A DNA stretch of 64,000 bases, from positions 3,083,467-3,147,466 of the forward strand of contig NW_020194685.1 of assembly GCF_002865645.1 (NCBI RefSeq), given 5' to 3'. Both the position numbers and the translations under genes were made by a program. The DNA is from Hyaloscypha bicolor E. Taxonomy: Eukaryota; Ascomycota; Leotiomycetes; Helotiales; Hyaloscyphaceae. Below the pieces are notes generated by a model. That model saw only the letters and a list, made by a program, of their open reading frames with translations, had not been told where the DNA came from and ran no database searches. This document shows, one piece after another, positions 1 through 10,475 of the stretch (its first letter is position 1; every line of letters starts with the position of its first letter).

Positions 1-775
1 ATCAAAGCCTGAAAAGAATCAGATAAAATCGCATAACTCCGAGGTCTTTCTAGAGACATACCTTTTTGATGATTAAGCCTCCAAGACTGTGCCCCAAGAA
101 AATGATAGGACGAGAGCGTTTCTAGACAGTGTCAGCTGGTATAACGCTTTAGTATAATTGATTTTACCTGTTCGGTATCCACGTGATTCTTGACCTCTTG
201 AAGCAACTGGGCCGAAAAGTGTTCCAGCTCGTGTTCCCAGCCTGAACTGGCGATGATTGAGTTGTATCCAAAAGACAATACATGGATTCTGTCTATTTTC
301 TTTCCGAGGAAATCTCTAAGCCAGACCTTACCATCGGCCTCCCAGGTCTTTTCCCAATCACCTTGGAGGCCATGGACTGCAATGATGCTGAAGTAAACGC
401 GTCAGTCTGCGAGACACCTCAAACCAACGAAGATACGATAGAAACTCACTAAACCGTGTCAGGTTCATTTTTGTCTTCCGCTGGCCATTCCCAGAGGCCA
501 GCCTTCTCACGCTGGCCCGTTGTGGCTAGTTGTGTCGTGATCGGAAATGTGGCAAGAGAAGTCTGATTCTAAGAATATGTGTGAGCACGATACAATTCCC
601 GGCTTCGTATTGGGTTGCGTACATTCGGTGTCGGCGAGACAGGCGGCGGAAATGACAGCCGTCGGGCGGATACCGGGGAGTTTCCGGTCCCCTCACTTGA
701 TTTCCTGAAGAATCTCGTAATGCCCTGCCCTGAGCGTGGCCGCTGAGGGTTTGGGGAGCCGCTAGGTGAGCTCAT
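1..775 (-). CDS. SERAC1-type alpha/beta-hydrolase, N-terminal part of a probable fungal NLR-like protein (3' end outside window)
   Basis: The gene runs off the left edge. I read exons 775-623, 568-450, 387-168, 121-62 and 8-1. Every intron is GT-AG with conserved phase, so the frame stays open throughout. The first about 60 residues are Ser/Pro-rich low complexity. Then follows a lipase-like domain with VYIIAVHGLQGDWEKTW, KVWLRDFL and the nucleophile elbow in FLGHSLGGLIIKKA (GxSxG, Ser as predicted nucleophile). In fungi this SERAC1-like module usually sits at the N terminus of NACHT/NB-ARC proteins with TPR or ankyrin repeats, which act in heterokaryon incompatibility or other non-self responses. 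That the missing C-terminal part is such a STAND module is inference. The start at 775 is the first ATG after an in-frame stop upstream. It is transcribed in the same direction as the tubulin cofactor D gene that ends at 1585. Confidence 0.8.
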
Positions 776-1584
776 CTCGTGCTTTTCACCAGAAGTGCAA
801 GGTGAATATCTCCGTTGCCGACAGCAGCTCGAGATTTTGCGTATACACTCAGGCAGCAGTCCAGCCAAAGGCAAACCACAAGGCAACCTACGAAAGAGAA
901 CTTTGGGGCTCCGAATAATGACACTAGCCTGATCCAATCTTGGTCATCGACTTAAGCAGGGAAAAAACGCCCTGGGGGCTTTACTGCTGCCGTCCGATTA
1001 GCTGCCTGCAGCTGAACGCCTGCAGCCTTCGATCAATCAACGCTATCCGACATAATCAGAAAAAGCAAAACACCAGAAAGGGTTGGCAGCACACACACCA
1101 GAATCCACACGCTACCCGATCGTACCTTCCACCCGGTTACCACTGGTGGTTCGTGAAAGCAACTGGGCTACTCGTGTGTAGGTTAAAAAAAACCCCTACC
1201 CTGAAGTGTGTTTCTAGCACGTTCGCCTCCACAAAACCTTGAATTCCAGCTGTCTTATTCGTTAGTACCCCGTCTTGCGGCGTCTGTGGATCCAGACAGG
1301 GCATGGGTTTATTTACCCAAGTCACCAAGTATAAGTGCATAGCCACGTGAATAAGTAAATCAAATATTTGTTGCGAGCCATCGCAGGAGTCTAGGACGTC
1401 TTATGAGCCAGGAGCACTATCCCAAGGAGGACTCCGGGCTGGGGCAACCTTCCTATGACTCTAGGAACCCCAGAGTTCTCCGGGTGCTGGTTCAAAGTCA
1501 AGCGCTTCAAATGTGTCAGTGTCAAGGGAGAGTCAGTCTAGTTTTCTATTCAGCAATGTTCTAGTGGCTCCTCGTACAAGCTAT
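776..1584. other. intergenic region, no gene seen
   Basis: This region lies between two minus-strand genes. It should hold the 3' end of the cofactor D transcript and the promoter of the hydrolase gene. Open frames here lack family resemblance, introns or consistent coding bias. No RNA gene or repeat was recognised. Confidence 0.6.
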
Positions 1585-4500
1585 CTATATCTTCAGTCCC
1601 ATCGCCCCTCGGAGCGCAAGCTCATCCGCCTTGCCCGCCTTTGCCCAATTCACACCCTTTCCCACACCTTTGAGAACGAAGCACCTATTATTAAGGGGTC
1701 AGTATACTTCTTTGGGAGTAGAACATTCCAGGACTTGTTGGACATTGGGCACTTACTCATCGATAGCAGCATTTCTGATTGTAGGGAACCTGTGGAGTGC
1801 AAGACGGGCCAATTGTTCCAGCGCATCTGGGTCATTCAGGCCAGCAAAGACCTTAATACAAGCTTCCAATCGGCGGATGCCAATCTTGCCCTTGCGCTGC
1901 ATCGCATTCTTGACCAGTCGGTTCAGGTCGTCGAAGCTGCGGTTCATCTTCTGCAGGTACCCCCAATCGAAGAGGAAGCTCAAGGCTTCGAGACACGGAA
2001 TGGCGACTCTGTCTTCGTTGGGCCGTGTCTCCAATATCCGACTAAGGGAGTCGTATACAATGGCTGTGTGTCCCATTTCACAGAACTCGGCAAGTGCGGC
2101 ACGGCTTGCCCGTATCAGATCTTCGGATCCTGTGTCGGCTGAAGTGATATATCCTTCCATGAACTCCCTCGCCCATTCGACTGCGTCGTCCCGGAACAAT
2201 GATCCATGAGCTAGCCAGTCGCTTGTCTGCAGCTCTAAAAGGAACAAGAAATACTCCTTAGATGAGGTGGAGAAGGACTCGAATTTTGAGTTTGTGTTTT
2301 GTACAATGTCAGTGCGCCTTTTTAGCGCACACGCAACGGCTTTCTGTCCTTCAACGCGGACACGATCAAGCTTCTCCGATGCTGCTCGGAGAACTTTGCC
2401 AAACAGCTTCTTGAACGCGTCCAACTTAATCTCATCCAAGGTAGGGGTTCCCCAGATAGCACGCGCAGCTTTAGTAGCTTCGATGCGGACCAAGGATCCA
2501 ATGTCGCCACGCGCATTCGTCGTATAATTATCTAGACCCTCGCCGATCATGTTAACGAAATCAGCAGTATGTGTGTGGAGGGCGCTGCTGCTTGCCAAGC
2601 AGCTGAGGATCGTGGCTTGAATCTCGACCTCTTGAAATTCGGTCCATCGATGCCAAAAGGTCGATATGAGGTCAGCCGTTCGTGGGTGAGCGTAGGTGTC
2701 GCCATCGTCGTATTGCTCTAGGGATGATATGCCTGCCAACGGAAATATTTTGAAGAGAGCATGAATGTATGATTTTCCCTGATTCGTGCGACCACCTTTG
2801 ACTGTCGTTGCTGCACGACGATTGAATTCCCATAAAGTATCCGAGCGTTGATGATCATGATTATCGATCAGCAGTACTAGATCCGCAGCAGCGACTGATG
2901 CCACCTATTTCCAAGGTGTTGGGGTCAGCGTTCGTCTTTCGAGGATTTTCGAGACTTGAATGTTCCACGCGCGGTTGGACATTGCGACAAAGATGAATTA
3001 ACACGAGAAGTTGGGACTTACCTCTACTGCGCCAATGTCGTTGAGGTCGAGTATATTGTAGAGCAATGGACGTATGAGCTTCATCGTCTGCGGATCGGGA
3101 AGGAAATCCTTCATATGAGCCATCTGGATGAATTTGACGGCGAGGCCCATTTCCGAATGATCAATTTCCGTTAAAAAGGAAGTGTTGTGAAGGTATTCGA
3201 GGAGAGTGAGGTCAGCTTTTGAGGGTTCACAGCGAGATAATGAAAGGCGATTCCCAGAGTGTGTTCCGACGACTGCTAGTGATTCGTATTGCCGAAAGAC
3301 GCAATCAGCGCGCAAAATTGGACAAACAGCTATGATGATCCGGCTGCACGACTCTGCCATCAAATCGAGTTTTCTAAAACTGCTCCAATACATGTTGACC
3401 TCTACCAAGGCCGAGCGTACCTGAGTCAGAGCGATGGAGACAATGTGGGCAAGGTCGCATCTTCCGAAATTTGGGCTCGTATGCACTTCGAGTTCTGCAC
3501 CAGCAGGAACAACCAGTTGAAAAAGCCTGGGGTATTCTAGGCCAGAATCAATTAAAGATGCGATGCGTTCCGTAGTGCATTCGTAATTGAAATTCTCAAT
3601 GATAGCCGCCAAGGCGAGTATCAGACCATGTCGTTCCTCGACCTCCCGAGCTGCAAGAGCTTTCAGACGCTCTCCGACGATGTCCATTGCATCATTCACC
3701 ACTTTCCAGGTGTCGCCCGGCTTCGTAATACTCGTCATTTGTTTAGTCAAGACAAGTTTCCCAATAGCGTCGGCAGCCACACGTCGTGCAGTCGCATCCC
3801 CATCTCGGATTCCACGCCAGCCGAGCAATGCATTGAGGAGACCATGGTAGTAATGACCCGACAGTTCGCCAGCTTGCAATGCAACTTCCAGTACAGCCCT
3901 TGACCGAAGAGCCACAGCATGGTAGTCAACGACTTGGACAATTTTGATGCCTTCTACTATGATATTCGGATGGCGTCCGATAAGCTCCTGGAGTGCAGCA
4001 GATGATCCTCGCCGGATGTTCCCTGCTGGATCAAGTGATGCGGAGACGACCAATTCAGTTGCCAGTATCTGCAATGCCGAGGACTCATTGATTGGACCAC
4101 CACGGATAAAGACATCATCTTTGAGCTTGAGCCTCTGTAAGTCAACTGTTGTGTATCTGCGGGCCATTGCCCAGATGCCGAAGCACGACGCATCACGAAC
4201 ATTAGTGCCAATTGAAGATCCGGAGGTAGACCGCTGTTCAAAAACCAAGCCCAGGCGAAGAGCATCGAGAATAGGAGGTAACTCGCCTGGGGGTATAGAG
4301 CGACGATACAGGAGATGTGCCATGGTGAGCATGAGGCCATGCCATTCCAGCGGATTCACACGAGACAAGTCCCGTGTCTTCCTCTTGTGGCCACCTTTTT
4401 GCACGTACAAAGTGTTTTTCTGGAGACTTTCAAGAACGGCGGTTGCAACCTGAACGGCCATTTCTTCAGGTAACTTCAACGTAATGACACTCAAAGCCTT

Positions 4501-5688
4501 GCTGGCCGCAAGTCGAACAGGAGTCGATGGGTCTGCAAGAGAATCCAACAGGTGATCAATTGTAGCTTCGATGGCCAGGTCGGGATCCGGAATGCTATCA
4601 GGGTTTTCAATGATAAGAACAGTAATGGTACGGAGCACCTTGAGCATCGTCTTTCGCGCGACCGCCGACGATCTAATAGTTTTGAAGACAGGCTCTTCGC
4701 CGGAAGATATATTTTGAATGCATCTGGAAATCTTCTCCAGATAAGGATTCATGTCTGTTGTACTCTGAGACGAAACAAGAATGCCTGCAAGGAATGAAAG
4801 AATGCCAATGTAGTAATAGGTTGAATGGCCTGATTGTGAAGAAATGAGAGAGCAAAAAGCCCATTGCACCAACGCTTTCAAGATGCCGAGTTCTTGCATG
4901 TCTTTTCGCATGGCAACGCGGACAAGAAGGATCTTGGCAGCATCTCTCTCCTTACCCGACGACGAGAGATACCGAAGAGCCATTGCAATGACGCGGATTG
5001 TAAGTCCAGGGGTATTTCGAGGCCATGGCAGTCCAGGAATCATCGGTTCAACAATATCATCGGTGTCTTCCGATGAAATGGACGCCAGGTCAAACGGAGC
5101 CAGCAGCAACTGGGAGAGCCATAGAAGGACAATATATCTCTCTTTCCATTCCCACGAATCCGCAGTCTCCAGGTTGGCAGACTGTCCATGCTCCTGCTCA
5201 CTGCCTTTCTCGATTGCAGATAGCAGTAGTTCGAGATGCCTTGTCTCGGTGCTGAAGAATCTGACAATTACCTTCTCTCCTCTGACCTTGCAGAATGTGT
5301 ACAGAAGCCTGCATATTGCTCTCGAGAGTGGTATCAGCAGCTGGGTATTTGTCTCTGGGAGTTTCGAGGGTGGGGATCGGAGGTATGCGAGGAGGGCGTC
5401 CGCGAGGGCAGGGACGAATTTGTCGAGGTGGGGGTCGAGAAGTTGAGGATCTTCTTGGAACGGCTCGAGCTGATACCGATTGTTAGCAGATGTGCCACAT
5501 GAGGGGGGGATTCAAACCAAGTTGACCAGCCTGTCGGTATCCCGTATGCGCACTCGTCGCCTGGTGGCTGATCTGCCCGACTTGGTTGCTTTCCACAGGA
5601 ACGGTCCCAATGACTTCGAAAGATCTGCGATGAGGTCCGCCGCCTTTCTCTGCAGCTTCACATCCTGCTCGTCCTCGGGTGCGTCCAT
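1585..5688 (-). CDS. TBCD: tubulin-folding cofactor D (beta-tubulin cofactor D, Alp1/Cin1 type)
   Basis: The product is a large HEAT/ARM-repeat chaperone that binds beta-tubulin and, with cofactors C and E, assembles and disassembles the alpha/beta-tubulin heterodimer in the cytosol. Exons are 5688-5518, 5469-3022, 2904-1757 and 1684-1585, giving about 1288 residues. That matches the roughly 1100-1300 of the family. Family signatures are visible: LYTFCKVRGEKVIVRFF near residue 130, WLSQLLLAPFDLASIS near 220, NVRDASCFGIWAMARRY in the middle, and a short C-terminal exon with GVGKGVNW. The ATG at 5688 opens an acidic start followed by a run typical of the family. All three introns are GT-AG and the four exon lengths keep frame. 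The first donor (GTTTGA) is weak. No damage is visible. The divergent neighbour is the dehydrogenase at 6728, about 1 kb away. Confidence 0.93.
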
Positions 5689-6727
5689 CTTGAACTGTTT
5701 CGCCCGCAGTGTTGGCGTCCTAGGAGGTCATCGTCGAGCTGTAGTGCTGATGTCCCGCGTGAGTGTAGTACAGTACAATCCACGAGCCAGGCTGGTGGTA
5801 CCTCCAAGGACGTCGCGTGTTCGAGGTAGGTTTCCACGCGTCAGCACTCTAAGTTTAGGCTGTGGCTGTCCCCGCGCTCGCCAATCATCGCCTCCGCGAG
5901 CAAAGTCTGGCCAAAAAAGCGGCACTGGATTTTGAATGTCCCGAGTTCAGTTAAGTTAACTTGGGACGGTACAGACACTTCCGGTTAAGAAAGCTCCCTC
6001 GGTCTATGGTCTATTTCAAGCCCATTCGCTCGGATTGTCTACGAGGTTTTGGAATATCCAATATCCCCCTCCGCCCCAACGTCCAAACTGAGCGCGGACA
6101 ATGGTGTCCGGTGCCGCTTTTGCGATGCACAGCGGCCTCCGCCTCCGCCACCGCCACCGCCACGATCAGCCTGCAAGGAACGACGGACGGAACGTTGCAC
6201 TTGCACTTCCCCCGCTGAACGCGTTCATGCCATGTGCGCTGCGCTGCGTTGCGCTGTCAGGCGGCCCCCAAATTGCAAAAGCTTAAACTTTATGCTTATT
6301 TGAAGGCGTGCAACAAAACCGCGACGGAATGCAATACATCCGAGGTATATCTGCACATATCTGCACATATCCGCACATATCACGCTACATCTGCAATGTA
6401 CTGTACCGTGCCAGGAACATCGAGGGGACTTCGAGTATTCCCACCACCACGCCACATGCGCCATCAACCCCGTGTCTAGTCGGTGACATTTCCCGCGGTT
6501 ATAAATCGCTCCGTCTCCACCTCCGCCGAGGTGGTGTTGTCATTGACTGATTCCTTGCACAAATGCCCTCTTTATCGCCGATGCTCCGCGCGGACGTTCA
6601 CATCGCCTTGAACAGGCCGCGGAGGTCTGGAGCAAGTCTCCTAGATATGATTCTACCCAATTCCCTCCAGACCTTATTTCCCCCTTGATCATTGTTCGCG
6701 TTCTACATCGGTCACCAAACCGGAACA
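5689..6727. promoter_or_regulatory. divergent intergenic/promoter region between cofactor D and dehydrogenase genes
   Basis: About 1 kb separates the two divergently transcribed genes. It contains a GCC/ACC-rich microsatellite (about 6135-6162), three tandem copies of a 10-bp unit (6351-6380) and a TATA-like TTATAAAT near 6499, roughly 225 bp before the dehydrogenase ATG. No gene was recognised. Confidence 0.5.
6351..6380. repeat. 10-bp tandem repeat, three copies (CTGCACATAT)
   Basis: Two exact units and a third with one change (CCGCACATAT) lie in tandem in the divergent promoter region. Confidence 0.8.
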
Positions 6728-7808
6728 ATGGGCAATACAATCAGCCAAGTATTCCCTCCCGAAGCCAAGTTCACCGAGAAGAATCTCCCCGACCAAACCG
6801 GCAAGGTACATCTCCACTTCTCCCAGCTTTGCTCCAACTTATCCTCTAATAGCTACCAACAGGTATTCATCGTCACGGGCTCCTCCTCCGGTGTTGGCAA
6901 AGAGCTGGCGCAGATACTCTACTCCCACAACGCAAAAGTCTACTTCGCAGCCCGCTCAGCAGAGAAGACGGCCGCCACCATCGAATCCGTAAAGACCGCT
7001 TTCCCGAACTCGAAAGGCCAAGCAGTCTACCTCCACCTCGACCTCGATGACCTGACCACCATCAAAGCCTCTGCCAACGAGTTCCTAAGCAAGGAAGACA
7101 AGCTCAACGTGCTGTGGAACAATGCCGGCGTGATGGTGCCCCCACAAGGTAGCAAGACGAAGCAGGGTTATGAACTGCAATTGGGGACGAACAACGTCGC
7201 GCCCTTCCTCTTCACGAAGCTATTGACGCCAATTCTGATCAAGACTGCGAAGTCGGAGCCCCCGGGAACGGTCAGGGTGGTTTGGACGAGCAGTAGTGCC
7301 GCCGAGGGCATCAGCCCGAAGAATGGAGTCGATATGAATAATCTCAATTACAAGGTCGACAAGTCTGCTTGGCACAAGTATGGTATTAGCAAGGCGGGCA
7401 ATGTTTTTCATTCGAAGGAGTTTGCGAAGAGGTATGCTGGGGATGGGTTGATCTCTGTGGTATGTGGTCCCTCTCCGGCCCACAATCTACGACTAGTGCT
7501 GACAGCGACAGTCTCTCAACCCCGGGAACCTCAAGACTCCCCTCCAACGCAATGTACCTGGTTGGCAGATGACGATGATCAACACCATGTTACATACTCC
7601 CATCCATGGTGCATACACAGAGTTGTTCGCGGGTTTGTCGCCGGACGTTACGCCCGATCATAATGGAGCTTGGATCATACCATGGGGACGCATAGCTCCT
7701 ATCCGAAAGGACCTTGAAGCTGCAGGCAAGTCAGAGAAGGAAGGTGGCACGGGCATCGCAACCGAGTTCTGGGAGTGGAGCGAGGAGCAAGTTAAAGCCT
7801 ATCTTTGA
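6728..7808 (+). CDS. short-chain dehydrogenase/reductase (SDR)
   Basis: This is an NAD(P)(H)-dependent oxidoreductase of the classical SDR fold; the substrate cannot be told. Exons are 6728-6805, 6863-7459 and 7512-7808, giving 323 residues. The Rossmann cofactor motif TGSSSGVG lies at residues 31-38, the NNAG motif at 112-115, a catalytic Ser in the WTSSSA stretch near 170, and the YxxxK pair at Tyr199/Lys203 (YGISK). The first intron is a multiple of three, so it can be read through by mistake. Its removal joins LPDQTGK to VFIVTG, as expected for the family. The C-terminal part (NPGNLKTPLQ, then WGRIAPIRKDL) is typical of fungal SDRs annotated as retinol-dehydrogenase-like or WW-domain-oxidoreductase-like. 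The start is the ATG in MGNTISQVFPP. Confidence 0.9.
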
Positions 7809-8664
7809 GCTATTGACCTTGGTATTGAGGTTTGAAGGGATTTTATGGGCTAGCTATGGTTGCCACTGAGCGCTCTTGGATATTTGGCTGTTCATAGGTT
7901 TGGGGCTTTGCTGGGATGCGCGTTTTGTGTCCTTGTATTTACGTTTTGCGATGAAAAATCCTTTTAAGACCCCTCTGTTTCGCCCTCAGATTCCACCTAG
8001 CACCTTGGATTAGCTTCGTCTTCTGTTCTCATCTCATTTCGTTCCTTAAAATCATGCTCTTAAAGTCTCCACTCGGGTTAAGCAAAGTGCTTGACCGAGG
8101 CGAGTAAGCTATCTACCTTATGAGGTTCGCACGTGACTAGTGGTTCTGCCTTGCCTATTCTGGTGATTGTTAGGATGTTGTGATGTTTCCTACTTCTTAA
8201 ACATTGGGCAGCAGGAATTCAAGCCCTCGGTTCCAAGTGCCACCTGCACCATCCTGGTCAAGCTCTCGTGGGCTGCTGCTTCCATGAGGCTGCAAGAGCC
8301 AGATGGCACCAATCCAATCGCCTGACATGCCTCACCGGCGCCCTCGCTTCCTGCCTTCAAGACACAAACCTGCGCCCTCGCAAATTTTGCACTCATCCTC
8401 GCGGCTGCAAGAGCCAGGTCACACCCGGTGCACCTTTCCAGCGCCCTCGGCTCTTGTTTATTCGACGGAGTCTCATCAATTTCGGCGCCTTCGGTTCCTA
8501 TCCTGCAACAAACAAATCCGTGAGGCCCCCTTCTTTCCCATTTCCTCACACTCTTTCGCAACTTCACTCTTCTTCACAACTCCACGGATCGCAAAAGCTC
8601 AGCGACTACGACATCCAATCTCGCATTCAAAACAAGTTCCACTATTCAGTATCCAAATTTCAAG
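7809..8664. other. intergenic region (3' of dehydrogenase, 5' of C2H2 gene)
   Basis: The stretch before 8664 is C/T-rich with many CTTC and CAACTTC motifs, typical of a fungal promoter or 5' leader. The overlapping open frames upstream of 8665 in both directions are best explained by this composition. No separate gene is supported. Confidence 0.5.
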
Positions 8665-9988
8665 ATGCCTTTCGACTGGGAATCCACCCTCCAGGCCTCT
8701 CAGGGAGACGAATTCTTCGATTTCGCCGCTGCCAGTGGAGAATCCTCCGAGACTGGACCCTCCAGCGCGGCTCAAACCTGGGCGACGAGCAGCTCCCCAT
8801 TCAACGAGGAGCTGCACAATTTCCCAACGCCAGACAACAATCACGGAGCTCCCTCGTACTCTTCATCCCAGCCATATGACAATCTCGCTGGCGATACTAC
8901 CGCATGGGCCGAAATGATACCAGCTCCACACCAGCACCAGCCTGTCAACATGGCCGCAGCCACATTCAATCTACCAGAAGAATCCAACGTCTGGGCTCAT
9001 GACTCCAGCATTTCCACGACCAAGGCCTTCCAACTCCATTCGAGCGCACCGACAGAGACCCAAGATCACCTTCACTGTGACCCTCTCACGCAGACCGTTT
9101 TGGGCTCTGCCCAGTGGCGCATGGACAACCAGCAGCTCCAAGACAGCACCATGATGGACTGGGCGTTGCCTTCAGAAGGCAACCAATCTGAGTGAGTTTT
9201 TTTTTTTTAGCACCACGCTAAGCGGGCGCAGGTTGATGCAACCTCAGCACACATCCCACCCACGACGAATGATTCGTTGCCCCTGGCCGAGCTGCGTCAT
9301 CAACTCTTCTTTTCAAACCGAGGCTGAGGCCAGTGGTCATTTGGACACCCATCAAAATGCAATGCTGGAGTCTTGGAATGGTCCAACCAAATGTAGCTGG
9401 CCCAACTGTTCCTCAACACTTTTCAAGGAGAAACACCTCCTCAATAGGCACCTCAGAAACATCCACATCACTCCTCTCCGTTGCTCCGTTGTCGGATGCT
9501 CTCGCCTCCAGCCGTTTGGCAAGGAATCCGACCTCAAGCGCCATGTCAAAGAAATCCACGAAAACTTGCGCATCCTTTGCCCTGTTGAGTCTTGCGAATC
9601 AAACTCCATTGGGTTCGCGAGGAAGTACAATCTCGACAAGCATATGAGAGAGGAGCATGTCAATGTCAGGTGCACGCTGAATCACTGCGGCGCATCAATT
9701 CTTGATGGAGAACAGGAGTCACATATCAAGGATGCTCATGGTGACTACGAATGCGCTCTCTCGGCTTGTGGAGATGGTTTGCCCTCCCGTTTCACGATGG
9801 AAGCAGCACGACTTCATCTTATCAGCGTGCATAAGATGGATAAAAACACCGCTTACAGTCCATTTAATCCCTACTACAGCCTCCGGAAGAATCACATTAT
9901 TGATCGAAAGGCTTTTGTGCGTTTTTATTTGATAAAGAAGTTCGAAGACTGTCAAGCTTGCTTGGACTCCCTCCCTGGAGCAAATTAA
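8665..9988 (+). CDS. multi-C2H2 zinc-finger protein, putative transcription factor
   Basis: Two exons, 8665-9191 and 9232-9988, are joined across a 40-nt intron (GTGAGT, a T-tract, GCTAAGC branch site, CAG). They give 427 residues. Residues 1-175 are Ser/Gln/Pro-rich and acidic with aromatic residues, like an activation domain (start MPFDWESTLQ). From about residue 192 there are five to six C2H2-type fingers of the long-spacer fungal form (CPWPSC...H...H, CSWPNC...H...H, CSVVGC...H...H, CPVESC...H...H, then CTLNHC and CALSAC). The protein is expected to be nuclear and DNA-binding. Target genes cannot be inferred. The start is the first ATG of the open frame after a C/T-rich leader. Confidence 0.82.
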
Positions 9989-10475
9989 ACTTCCAAGAAT
10001 ACAACTTCTTCTCGTTCGACCGTAGATTTTGATCATGGGGGTGTTGTCTTGGCCTCTATTCTTCCAACTTGAACTCTTCCCAGGTGAGAGTTGGGCAGGC
10101 GATGTTATCGAGGAGTCTTAGGATTGGCGAGAGCTGGAAGGACGTTCTTTCGAAGTGGCACTGGATTTTTCTTTCGTTTGGCTTGAGTGATTTGCGACTA
10201 GACGCTTGACAGGGATATTGATCCAGGATTGGACTTGTGAAGGGCAAAGGACATTCTTCAAAGCTGCAATAGATATTCATACAGAAAATTGTTTTGTCAT
10301 GCTCGACTTCTGCTTCAAAAACACTTGTGAACTCCTATCTATTTATTTCACTGATGCTCCCCACATACGCACACAGCCCGCCATCGAATCAGTGCCTGTT
10401 CATCATAGTCCCTCCCCCAACCGCAGCTCCTCGTAAAGCCTGCACGAAACCGGTTAGATATGGATCGCCTTCGAA
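9989..10475. other. intergenic region between convergent genes
   Basis: This is the 3' flank of the C2H2 gene and of the large minus-strand gene. No coding or RNA feature was seen. Confidence 0.5.

Noticed and set aside
1513..2209. Plus-strand open frames antisense to the end of the cofactor D gene
   Set aside because: They lie opposite well-supported coding exons with family motifs. They are mirror frames without splice signals or domains.
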